NCBI GenBank assembly: GCA_036787065.1 | Contig: DAIQPZ010000113.1 | Location: 1 to 8,406 of the forward strand | DNA length: 8,406 bases | Reading direction: 5' to 3' | Origin: JAJYIW01 sp036787065 | GTDB lineage: Bacteria; Chloroflexota; Anaerolineae; Anaerolineales; Anaerolineaceae | Shown: piece after piece, positions 1-6,910 of the stretch | Layout: each line of letters begins with the position of its first letter | Position numbering within the stretch: the first letter of the stretch is position 1 | Notes under the pieces: generated by a model | The model's database searches: none | Seen by the model: the letters and a program-made list of their open reading frames with translations, nothing else | Told to the model about the DNA's origin: nothing | Program-made: the position numbers and the translations under genes

Positions 1-227
1 CGGGGTGATTTCCGCCAGGTAGCTGGCGCGTTTCCTCAATATCGCGCTAAAAAGACGCCCATTTCAATTATCCACTACGAAGAAAGGCTGCACCTATATT
101 CCTAAAATCAATCATTCAGAGACATTGCAGTAGGTAAAAAAGAGTTTTATGTCTGGAAAAACCCGCGTAAAAAATCCAAAATTAGATGGCGGATGAGGCA
201 AGAAGCCAATACAGGGGATTAACTCCG

Positions 228-247
228 CTTTGTATAATATTATAAAG
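228..247. promoter_or_regulatory. AT-rich palindrome upstream of the marR promoter, possible second operator
   Basis: The sequence CTTTGTATAATATTATAAAG is an imperfect inverted repeat around the perfect 12-nt palindrome TATAATATTATA (233-244). It sits about 20 nt upstream of the -35 box of the marR promoter. MarR proteins bind palindromes as dimers and often have two sites in their control region, so this could be an auxiliary operator. It does not share the half-site of the palindrome at 294-307, and an AT-rich upstream element or chance are real alternatives. Confidence 0.25.
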
Positions 248-265
248 CTTCCATCTCAATTAACC

Positions 266-294
266 TTGACGAACGATAAGGCATGTTATATAAT
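266..294 (+). promoter_or_regulatory. Sigma-70-type promoter of the marR gene
   Basis: TTGACG at 266-271 and TATAAT at 289-294 are separated by exactly 17 nt, one mismatch from the full housekeeping consensus. The expected transcription start is near 301, giving a leader of about 26 nt before the ATG at 327. The weak Shine-Dalgarno AGAGAGA lies at 314-320. No comparably good promoter is seen upstream of the ABC genes, so this may drive the whole marR-ABC unit. Confidence 0.7.
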
Positions 295-307
295 TAATCA
301 AGATTAA
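294..307. promoter_or_regulatory. Probable MarR operator (TTAATC-AA-GATTAA)
   Basis: This is a perfect inverted repeat with 6-bp arms and a 2-nt centre. It begins at the last base of the -10 box and covers the predicted transcription start. A repressor bound here would block RNA polymerase, the usual arrangement for MarR autoregulation. That the adjacent MarR protein is the binder is inferred from position and symmetry only. Confidence 0.55.
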
Positions 308-326
308 ATGTTTAGAGAGATTAATA

Positions 327-779
327 ATGCAGACGTCCAAACCTTTTCTACCGACCCTCAAAGAATTGATTGAAGTTATAATGCGCCGTTCGATGCGGGC
401 TTTCTTTGCCTACGCCAAGGAGAACGGTATTTCCATGTCGCAGTTCGGCGCGCTCGGGCATATCGCCAAGGGCGCGAGCGGCGTCTCGGACATCGGCGAC
501 GATCTGGGCATCTCCAGCGCGGCCGCCAGCCAGATGCTGGAGCGCCTGGTGCAGATGGGGTTGATCTTGCGCTCGGAAGACCCGCACGACCGGCGCGTGA
601 AGCAGATCGTCCTGACCGAGAAGGGGACCGAGATGCTGCACGGCAGCTGGCAAGCCCGCCAGAACTGGTTGGAAGAGCTGGTATTGATGCTCTTGCCGGA
701 AGAGCAGGAGCAGATCACCAATGCGCTGGGAATCCTGATCGATAAAATCAACCTGCTTGAAAAACAGCCCGAGTTGTAA
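327..779 (+). CDS. MarR-family transcriptional regulator
   Basis: A 150-residue protein, the normal size for a MarR-family winged-helix repressor. The N-terminal helix (about residues 8-32) would contribute to the dimer interface. Residues about 54-77, containing DIGDDLGISSAAASQML, form the DNA-binding helix-turn-helix. The wing carries the family hallmark DPHDRRVKQIVLTEKG at about 85-100, and C-terminal helices complete the dimerisation domain. The ATG at 327 is the first start after a near-consensus promoter, and a palindromic operator candidate lies over the transcription start. It precedes a two-gene ABC exporter in the same direction, so it most likely represses itself and the exporter and is released by an exported drug or metabolite. 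The ligand cannot be told from sequence. Confidence 0.93.
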   Translation: MQTSKPFLPTLKELIEVIMRRSMRAFFAYAKENGISMSQFGALGHIAKGASGVSDIGDDLGISSAAASQMLERLVQMGLILRSEDPHDRRVKQIVLTEKGTEMLHGSWQARQNWLEELVLMLLPEEQEQITNALGILIDKINLLEKQPEL

Positions 780-985
780 GAAAACATATTGGTATCTTTT
801 AACTGAAACAATCAATGAGGTTCCATCCTTTATCTGTATCAATGCGCGCCTTCACCGTTGGAAAAATAAATGCATCGATCGCCACTGTTCATCGCCACCT
901 CGCAAAAAAGGGGGCTGGGTGTGATGCCCACCGTTCTTTTGAGAAGGCCCAAAATATATACCTTTAGTAAGGGAACAGATTAACT
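780..985 (+). other. 206-nt leader between marR and the ABC genes
   Basis: No gene is visible here and I see no rho-independent terminator, so read-through from marR into the ABC genes is plausible. Within it are an 8-nt direct repeat ATCGCCAC (878-885 and 891-898, 13-nt period) and a repeat of CACCGTT (853-859 and 929-935). No promoter with acceptable spacing was found: TTGAGA at 939-944 and TATATA at 955-960 are only 10 nt apart. The Shine-Dalgarno for the next gene is AAGGGA at 969-974. Confidence 0.45.
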
Positions 986-3226
986 ATGTTTCGTATCCTT
1001 AAATATTTAAAACCATTTATACCCATGATCCTGCTGGCCGTGGTCCTGTTGTTTGTCCAGGCTAATGCCGACCTGTCGCTGCCGGATTACATGGCCAATA
1101 TCGTCAACTACGGCATCCAGCAGAGCGGCGTGACCAACGCCATCCCGAAGGCCATCCGCACCAGCCAGTTCTACCGCATCGTCATCTTCTCCAGCCCGGC
1201 CGACCGGGATATTATCAACCGCGATTACACGCCGGTCGACAAGAACTCGCCAGATTATGCTACCTATTTAAAGCAGTACCCGGATCTCGCTAACGAGCCG
1301 ATCTACGTCCTGAAACCCATCGACCAGACGGAAATCGACCTGCTCAACCCGATCATGGGCAAAGGATTGTTGGCCGTGACCGCCTTCGACCAGTTGCTGG
1401 CGGACCCCGCCAAGGTGGCCGCATTGGGCAAAAGCATGGGCTTTGATCTAAGCAAGCTCCCCAAAGGCGTCGACCCGATTATGTTGATGGCCAAGCTCCC
1501 CCCGGCGGCGCTCAGCCAGATCACCACCGCGATTGGCTCGAAGTTTGCCTCAATGGGCACCAGCATGATCGTCCAGGCCGCCGCGGCGCCGGTTAAAGCC
1601 GAATACGTCGCGCTTGGCATGGATACCACCGCTCTGCAAAACAATTACATCATCAACACCGGGATCATTATGCTCCTGTTCTCGCTGCTTTCCGGCGCCT
1701 GCACCATCGTGGTGGGGTACCTGTCGGCCCGCACTGCCGCCGGTATGGCGCGCAACTTGCGCCGGGCGGTGTTCACCAAGGTTGAGAACTTCTCCAGCGC
1801 CGAGTTTGACAAGTTTTCAACCGCGTCGCTGATCACGCGCTCCACCAATGACATCACACAGGTCCAAATGGTGGTGCTCATGATGATACGCATGGTCATT
1901 TACGCCCCGATCATCGGGGTGGGCGGGGTGATCCGGGCGCTGGGTAAAAGCACCTCCATGTGGTGGATCATCGCCCTGGCGTTGATCGTCTTGCTCGGGA
2001 TGATCATCACCCTCTTCTCGATTTCCTTGCCCAAGTTCAAAATCATCCAGAAGCTGATCGACCGGCTCAACCTGGTGACTCGCGAAAACCTGTCGGGCAT
2101 GATGGTGATCCGCGCCTTCAACATGCAGAAGTTCGAGGAAAACCGTTTCGATAAGGCTAACATCGACCTGACCAGCACCAACCTGTTCGTCAACCGCGTG
2201 ATGGTGGTGATGATGCCGGGGATGATGCTGATCATGAACGGGCTGACCCTGGCAATTATCTGGGTGGGCGCACACCAGGTGGCGCAGTCCACCATGCAGG
2301 TCGGGGATATGATCGCCTTCATGCAGTACGCCATCCAGATTGTTTTTGCCTTCTTGATGATGTCGATGATGTTCATCTTCCTGCCCAGGGCCGCCGTCTC
2401 CGGCGCCCGCATCGCGGAAGTGCTGGATGTCGTGCCGGAAATCGTCGATCCGAAAAAAGCCAAGAAGTTCGATCTGAAAAACGAAGGCGCGATCGAGTTC
2501 CATCACGTATCCTTCCGCTACCCGGGCGCCGATGAGGATGTGCTCCACGACATTACCTTCGAGGCCAGGCCGGGCCAGACCACCGCCTTTATCGGCCCGA
2601 CCGGCTCGGGCAAATCTACGCTGGTCAACCTGATCCCACGCTTTTATGACGTGACCGGTGGGGTCATCATGGTCGACAGCACGGATATCCGCGAGGTGGC
2701 TCAACACGACCTGCGGGAAAAAATCGGTTACATCCCGCAGAAGAGCACCTTGTTCTCCGGGACGATCGAGAGCAACTTGCGCTACGCGGATGATAATGCC
2801 GGTGATGAGGTGATCAATGAAGCGGTCGAGATCGCCCAAGCAGCCGAGTTTATCAACTCTAACCCGGAGGGGACCGGCGCCGAGATAGCGCAGGGCGGGA
2901 TGAACGTCTCCGGCGGGCAGAAGCAGCGACTCGCGATTGCCCGTGCGCTGGTCAAGAAAGCGCCGATCTACATTTTTGACGACAGTTTCTCCGCGCTGGA
3001 TTTCCGCACGGACGCGGCCCTGCGCCGCGCGTTGAAGGATAAAACCGCCGACAGCACCCTGTTGGTGGTGACCCAGCGCGTTTCAACCATAAGAAATGCT
3101 GAGCAAATTATCGTTTTGGACGATGGACGGATAGCCGGGAAGGGCAGCCATCACGAGTTGATGGAAAACTGCGAAACTTACCGTGAGATCGCTTTATCGC
3201 AGTTGAGCAAGGAGGAATTGGCATGA
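986..3226 (+). CDS. ABC exporter half-transporter with degenerate ATP site (subunit 1 of heterodimer)
   Basis: A 746-residue fused membrane-ATPase subunit of the type I (ABCB-like) exporters, expected in the cytoplasmic membrane. TM1 is at about 10-28, followed by an unusually long segment (about 30-220) predicted outside the membrane, then the remaining helices to about 470. The ATPase domain follows: Walker A GPTGSGKST (537-545), Q-loop Q585, an intact signature VSGGQ (641-645), and Walker B IYIFD (661-665). After Walker B comes Asp666 where the catalytic Glu should be, and the switch His is replaced by Gln697 (VVTQR). Such a subunit hydrolyses poorly by itself and works paired with a canonical partner, here the next gene, which overlaps it by ATGA. 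Family relatives are LmrC, BmrC and TM287. Multidrug or peptide export is likely; the substrate is unknown. The start is supported by AAGGGA 11 nt upstream. Confidence 0.92.
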   Translation: MFRILKYLKPFIPMILLAVVLLFVQANADLSLPDYMANIVNYGIQQSGVTNAIPKAIRTSQFYRIVIFSSPADRDIINRDYTPVDKNSPDYATYLKQYPDLANEPIYVLKPIDQTEIDLLNPIMGKGLLAVTAFDQLLADPAKVAALGKSMGFDLSKLPKGVDPIMLMAKLPPAALSQITTAIGSKFASMGTSMIVQAAAAPVKAEYVALGMDTTALQNNYIINTGIIMLLFSLLSGACTIVVGYLSARTAAGMARNLRRAVFTKVENFSSAEFDKFSTASLITRSTNDITQVQMVVLMMIRMVIYAPIIGVGGVIRALGKSTSMWWIIALALIVLLGMIITLFSISLPKFKIIQKLIDRLNLVTRENLSGMMVIRAFNMQKFEENRFDKANIDLTSTNLFVNRVMVVMMPGMMLIMNGLTLAIIWVGAHQVAQSTMQVGDMIAFMQYAIQIVFAFLMMSMMFIFLPRAAVSGARIAEVLDVVPEIVDPKKAKKFDLKNEGAIEFHHVSFRYPGADEDVLHDITFEARPGQTTAFIGPTGSGKSTLVNLIPRFYDVTGGVIMVDSTDIREVAQHDLREKIGYIPQKSTLFSGTIESNLRYADDNAGDEVINEAVEIAQAAEFINSNPEGTGAEIAQGGMNVSGGQKQRLAIARALVKKAPIYIFDDSFSALDFRTDAALRRALKDKTADSTLLVVTQRVSTIRNAEQIIVLDDGRIAGKGSHHELMENCETYREIALSQLSKEELA
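3209..3215 (+). promoter_or_regulatory. Ribosome-binding site of the second ABC gene inside the first
   Basis: AAGGAGG lies 7 nt before the ATG at 3223 and within the last codons of the preceding gene. It fixes the start at 3223, in the ATGA overlap, although a second in-frame ATG occurs two codons later at 3229. The overlap suggests translational coupling and roughly equal production of both subunits. Confidence 0.8.
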
Positions 3227-5262
3227 GCATGCAGAACAAAAATACCCTGGCACAGACACCCGGAACAAACGGGTCGAACGGCAAAAACAGAAAAAACGGT
3301 GGCAACGGCGCGAAACCCGGAGCCGGCTCTGCGGCAGGCGCCCCGTCTTCCCCTACCGGTGTCTCGCGCCCTTTGAGCGGCCCTGGGGCTGGCGGTGTGA
3401 TGGGCGGCGGGGCCGGGCGCGGTCGGATGGGCGGTGGCCCAATGGGCGGCGGCCCGATGCGCGGGATGATGAAAGGCGAAAAACCGCGCGATTTCAAGGG
3501 TACGATGAAGAAGTTGATCTCGTCCCTGGGCGTGTACCGCATCTCCATCCTGGTGGTGCTGTTGATGGCTTCGGTTTCCACGGTGTTCACCATCCTGGGA
3601 CCCAAGGTCCTGGGCAACGCCACCACCAAGCTGTTCGAGGGCGTGATCGCGCAGATCGCCGGAACCGGTGGGGTCGACTTTGACGCCATCGGCCAGATCA
3701 TCATCGAGGTAGTTATCCTCTACCTGATCGCCTCGCTATTTAGCTATATCCAGGGCTGGATCATGTCCGGCGTGGCTATGAAGATGACCTACCGCTTCCG
3801 CAAGGACATCTCCGAGAAAATCAACCGCATGCCCTTGAAATACTTTGACGGCACCAACCACGGCGAGGTGCTTTCGCGCATCACCAACGATGTCGACACG
3901 GTCAGCCAGACGCTCAACCAGAGCCTGACCCAGATCATCACCTCGGTGGTATCAGTGGTGGGCGTGCTGATCATGATGCTCACCATCAGTTGGATGATGA
4001 CCCTGGTGGCGCTGGCGATCGTCCCGATCTCGCTGCTCTTTGTCTCTTTTATCGTCAGCAAATCGCAAGTGTACTTCAAGCAGCAGCAGGATTTCCTGGG
4101 CCACGTCAATGGGCACGTCGAGGAGATCTACGGCGGGCACATGGTGATGAAAGCCTTCAACGGCGAGCAGAAGAGCGTGGAAGCCTTTGACACCTACAAT
4201 AACCCGCTCTACGACTCGGCCTGGAAATCACAGTTCCTCTCCGGGCTGATGATGCCGATCATGGGCTTTATCGGTAACCTGGGCTATGTGGCGGTCTGTA
4301 TTCTGGGCGGCTACCTGGCGGTGCGCGGTACGATCAGCGTCGGCGATATCCAGGCTTTTATCCAGTACATCCGCTCCTTTACCCAGCCGATTACCCAGTT
4401 GGCCAACATCTCGAACGTGCTCCAGCAGACCGCAGCCGCGGCGGAACGCGTGTTTGAATTCCTGGCCGAGGCCGAGGAAGTCCCCGACTCCGCGACCGCC
4501 ATCAAGTTACCCTTCGTACAGGGCAAGGTCGAGTTCAAGGACGTTCACTTTGGCTACAGCCCGGATAAAATCATCATCAACGATTTCTGCGCCACGGTCA
4601 TGCCGGGCCAGAAGATCGCCATCGTCGGCCCCACGGGCGCCGGCAAGACCACCATGGTCAAGCTGTTGATGCGCTTCTATGACGTGACCAGCGGCGCAAT
4701 CCTGGTGGACGACCACGACATCCGTTCCTTCACCCGGCAGGACCTGCGGGATATGTTTGGGATGGTGCTGCAGGACACCTGGCTGTACAACGGCACGATC
4801 ATGGAAAACATCCGCTACGGGCGCTCGAACGCGACCGATGTGGAAGTCATCGCTGCTGCTAAAGCAGCTCACGTAGACCACTTCGTCCACACCCTGCCGC
4901 TCGGGTACAACATGGTGCTGAACGAGGAGGCCTCGAACGTATCCCAAGGGCAGATGCAACTTTTGACCATCGCCCGGGCGATCTTGTCCGACCCCAGGAT
5001 CTTGATCCTGGACGAGGCCACCAGTTCGGTCGATACCCGCACCGAGGTGCTGATCCAGAAGGCGATGGATAACCTGATGAAGAACCGCACCAGCTTTATC
5101 ATCGCTCACCGCCTGTCGACCATCCGCGACGCGGACCTGATCCTGGTGATGCGCGACGGCGATATCGTAGAACAGGGCAAGCACGAGGAGCTGCTGGCGA
5201 AGAACGGCTTCTATGCCGAGCTATACAACAGCCAGTTCGAGCGTGCGCCCGTGCTCGCGTAA
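3223..5262 (+). CDS. ABC exporter half-transporter with catalytic ATP site (subunit 2 of heterodimer)
   Basis: A 679-residue type I ABC exporter subunit. Residues 1 to about 95 form a low-complexity Asn/Gly/Pro/Met-rich tail that includes MGGGPMGGGPM, probably cytoplasmic and disordered. The six-helix membrane domain spans about 103-405. The ATPase domain has Walker A GPTGAGKTT (469-477), Q-loop Q517, Walker B ILILDE (593-598) with catalytic Glu598, D-loop SSVD (601-604) and switch His629. Its signature is degenerate: VSQGQ (573-577) instead of LSGGQ. In the head-to-tail dimer its complete Walker site pairs with the intact VSGGQ of the first subunit, making one active site, while its poor signature pairs with the degenerate site of subunit 1. 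Family relatives are LmrD, BmrD and TM288. The gene ends shortly before a strong terminator. Confidence 0.93.
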   Translation: MSMQNKNTLAQTPGTNGSNGKNRKNGGNGAKPGAGSAAGAPSSPTGVSRPLSGPGAGGVMGGGAGRGRMGGGPMGGGPMRGMMKGEKPRDFKGTMKKLISSLGVYRISILVVLLMASVSTVFTILGPKVLGNATTKLFEGVIAQIAGTGGVDFDAIGQIIIEVVILYLIASLFSYIQGWIMSGVAMKMTYRFRKDISEKINRMPLKYFDGTNHGEVLSRITNDVDTVSQTLNQSLTQIITSVVSVVGVLIMMLTISWMMTLVALAIVPISLLFVSFIVSKSQVYFKQQQDFLGHVNGHVEEIYGGHMVMKAFNGEQKSVEAFDTYNNPLYDSAWKSQFLSGLMMPIMGFIGNLGYVAVCILGGYLAVRGTISVGDIQAFIQYIRSFTQPITQLANISNVLQQTAAAAERVFEFLAEAEEVPDSATAIKLPFVQGKVEFKDVHFGYSPDKIIINDFCATVMPGQKIAIVGPTGAGKTTMVKLLMRFYDVTSGAILVDDHDIRSFTRQDLRDMFGMVLQDTWLYNGTIMENIRYGRSNATDVEVIAAAKAAHVDHFVHTLPLGYNMVLNEEASNVSQGQMQLLTIARAILSDPRILILDEATSSVDTRTEVLIQKAMDNLMKNRTSFIIAHRLSTIRDADLILVMRDGDIVEQGKHEELLAKNGFYAELYNSQFERAPVLA

Positions 5263-5276
5263 AAGAATAAAATAGT

Positions 5277-5323
5277 CAAAAGAGCCCGATCCATGCGCAA
5301 GCGCATGGTATCGGGCTCTTTTG
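5277..5323 (+). terminator. Strong rho-independent terminator after the ABC operon
   Basis: The arms CAAAAGAGCCCGAT-CCATGCGC and GCGCATGG-(T)-ATCGGGCTCTTTTG pair over about 22 bp with one bulged T (5309) and a very short AA loop, which in practice is a CAAG tetraloop. TTTT and TTT tracts follow on the plus strand, and AAAA flanks the other arm, so it can also terminate minus-strand transcription coming from the transposase remnant. It begins 14 nt after the ABC stop codon. Confidence 0.9.
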
Positions 5324-5408
5324 TTTAATTACAAGGTTGCCGCTTGACATGCGTAGTGTCAATTTAGTCGGTACAGCATCTATTCGTGATATTGTTGGCG
5401 AACCCCTA
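5324..5408. other. Short spacer, probably containing the surviving end of the insertion element
   Basis: This is non-coding. It contains a perfect inverted repeat TTGACA (5344-5349) and TGTCAA (5357-5362) around a 7-nt loop. The downstream terminal repeat of the IS should lie between the terminator and the transposase stop. Its partner end is missing, so the boundary cannot be fixed and no target duplication can be identified. Confidence 0.35.
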
Positions 5409-6731
5409 TCAAGTAAAAGATGCCTTGTAAAAGCGGGCGAAGGCAGATAGGCGCGGTTGAGCGGGTGTCTCGCCATTGAGCCAGCGGGCAAGAAGCATAA
5501 GATTCATGCCGCAAGCAATCAGGATGTGTTGGAGATGCGTTTTTGCCAGCCCAATAAAGCGGGTTCGGCGTAAATCAAAAGCACGGACGCCCAGAGAAAT
5601 CGTGCCCTCAATTCCAGAGCGTTGGGCATATTGTTTCTTGAAGGCTTCCGTCGTTTCTCGCTCTCTGGCGGCCTGGAGAGCCAATTGTTGGGGCTGCGGG
5701 CGGACGGTAACTGTCCTCCGTGGGGGTTGTGAGCGCGTACATTGGATCTTTAAAGGACAAACACCACAGTCAGCTTTATCAAATCGAATATGGATCGCAG
5801 GATTGCCGCGTGAATCCAATCCGGGTTGCCAATACTGATTCGTTTTTTCGGCTGGGCAAGTGGCTTGCTGCCGTTCCCAATCCACCTTGAAAGCTTCGGC
5901 AGCGAACCTGCCTTGCGCTTGGCGCGCTTGCCAGCCAGTATCTAACATCGTGGGACCCACCAGGTTTACCCCAAAAGATTGTTGGCTGGTCACCAACAAT
6001 TCTGCGTCTAAATATCCGGTATCCACCAGGTGGACTGCTGGCAGCAGGTCCTTCGCCTGAAGCGCTTCGTGGATTGGTGTGGCCATCTGTCCGTCTGGGA
6101 TGGGGGCTAGCGTCGTTTTTACCTCCGTAATCAGCCGGGGAAGTTGCGCATCACAGGTTTCGGTGAGATGGACTTTGTACCCGATCCAACGGGTTTGGCG
6201 CTTGATGCTAAAGCGGACCTCGGCATCAAAAAGGGAGTTAATTGCCAGAGAAGCGGGTGGCAGTTCATCGGCTTGACGCCAACGTAATTGATCTTCCTCC
6301 CGCCAGGTGAAATTCTGGATCCAAACCGCGTGTAAGGTGCGGATGGCCGGAACTTCGCGCAGCCAGATTGGAGCAGCTGGTTCCCAAATCGCAGTGAGCA
6401 GCGCCAGCCCATCGGCTCCCATCTGATCGGCCAGCGCATCGCGTTTCTCCTGACCGGTGGGTAGACGATAACTCTGGACCTGGTTGCCATATCGATCGAG
6501 CCAGGCAGGTTGAGTATGAACCAGAAACCAATCCGGTGCGACCACTGCCAGACTATCCAGGGCATGCCGCAGGGTTTCTCCCACCATTTCCAGGCGATTG
6601 AGTTCGCGCACTGCCCCAAGCACGATCGTAGAATCCGTGCGTTGTTGTCCGTGCTTTTTAATGTAGCCCGCTTCGAAATAGCGTGCCAGCAGCTGGTCAA
6701 ACAGCTTATGTTCCCATTCATTTTCAAGTGC
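5409..6731 (-). pseudogene. IS1182-family transposase, N-terminally truncated
   Basis: The minus-strand frame is open from about 6731 to the stop at 5409, roughly 438 codons. An apparent GTG start at 6623 is artificial, because clear family sequence continues upstream of it: ENEWEHKLFDQLLARYFE, then RTDST. IS1182 transposases are usually about 480-560 residues, so roughly 100 N-terminal residues and the start codon are missing; the frame hits a stop soon after homology ends. The DDE catalytic residues are present: Asp of RTDST (nt 6633-6635), Asp of LVDTGY (nt 6021-6023) and Glu of SGIEGTIS (nt 5607-5609). Cysteines in TCPAEK and CGVCPLKIQC are typical of the family, and the C-terminus (IGLAKTHLQHILIACGMNL) is intact. 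I judge it inactive because promoter, start and one element end are gone. Confidence 0.85.
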
Positions 6732-6910
6732 GCAAGGCCACCGCTGTGATCCTCAACGCCGAATGCAAAGCCATCACCGCGGTGGGCTGCATCATCACCG
6801 AAATTCCTTTGATCGCCCACATCACCATCGAAGCGCTTTCCACTGGCGATTATTTGCGGGTAGATGGCTCAGCGGGATCAGTCGAAATGATTCCCTCGAA
6901 TCGCGCTTAG
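6728..6910 (+). pseudogene. C-terminal fragment of an aconitase-X (DUF126) small swivel subunit
   Basis: The last ~60 codons of a plus-strand gene survive, ending at TAG 6908-6910. The peptide runs VRKATAVILNAECKAITAVG, then CIITEIPLIAHITIEAL, then STGDYLRVDGSAGSVEMI. I match it by memory to the end of the DUF126 swivel domain of aconitase-X enzymes (AcnX small subunit, including mevalonate 5-phosphate dehydratase and cis-3-hydroxyproline dehydratase). These end with an A-I-V-N-x-E block, a hydrophobic V-G-x-I-I-x-x-I-P block, and TGDxVxVDxxxGxVxI. A PEP-utilising mobile domain has a similar ending but lacks the first blocks and would need a catalytic His, absent here. The 5' part is missing at the junction with the IS remnant, so it has no start and is non-functional. 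Confidence 0.5.

Larger units (their letters stand above)
1..326. other. Intergenic region upstream of the MarR gene, no convincing gene
   Basis: This 326-nt stretch is AT-richer than the coding DNA that follows and holds no gene I can defend. It begins with a small hairpin at 13-28 (CGCCAG, GTAG loop, CTGGCG) that lacks a proper T-tract, so it could be a weak terminator of an upstream gene or nothing. An open minus-strand frame enters from the window edge but stops near position 65 and has no ATG. A 15-codon plus-strand ORF at 149-196 has only a poor ribosome-binding site. The part from 228 onward carries the palindromes and the promoter listed separately. Confidence 0.6.
5324..6731 (-). mobile_element. 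IS1182-family insertion sequence, truncated at the transposase 5' side
   Basis: The element is defined by its transposase gene, which is read on the minus strand. The C-terminal side, including the stop, is intact. The other side is cut off where the transposase would be about 100 residues from its start, and it runs straight into unrelated coding sequence on the plus strand. The left boundary given here is approximate because only one end of the element survives and no terminal inverted repeats can be paired. Confidence 0.65.

Noticed and set aside
1..65. Minus-strand open frame leaving the left window edge, possibly the start of a divergent gene
   Set aside because: There is no ATG or GTG and no Shine-Dalgarno; only a TTG is available, and about 20 codons are too few to recognise.
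149..196. 15-codon plus-strand ORF
   Set aside because: It lies upstream of the marR promoter, has a poor ribosome-binding site, and its peptide shows no recognisable feature.
939..960. TTGAGA and TATATA as a promoter for the ABC genes
   Set aside because: The spacer is only 10 nt, far too short for sigma-70 recognition.
1817..2839. 340-codon open frame on the minus strand opposite the first ABC gene
   Set aside because: It lies wholly inside a well-supported gene, and its product is an implausible His/Asp-rich string. It is a composition-driven shadow. The same applies to the 225-codon frame at 4507-5184.
5344..5362. TTGACA/TGTCAA inverted repeat as a promoter or IS terminal repeat
   Set aside because: No -10 box lies at proper spacing after TTGACA, and without the other IS end it cannot be assigned as a terminal repeat. 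It is kept only as a note on the spacer.
6131..6820. 229-codon minus-strand frame overlapping the transposase
   Set aside because: It is another frame of the same DNA; the transposase motifs are all in the frame ending at 5409, and this frame shows no family features.
6683..6910. Plus-strand frame starting at ATG 6683 that would encode a 75-residue protein
   Set aside because: Its first part is the transposase remnant read antisense; only the part from about 6728 shows recognisable protein. It is a chimera across the junction and has no credible ribosome-binding site.
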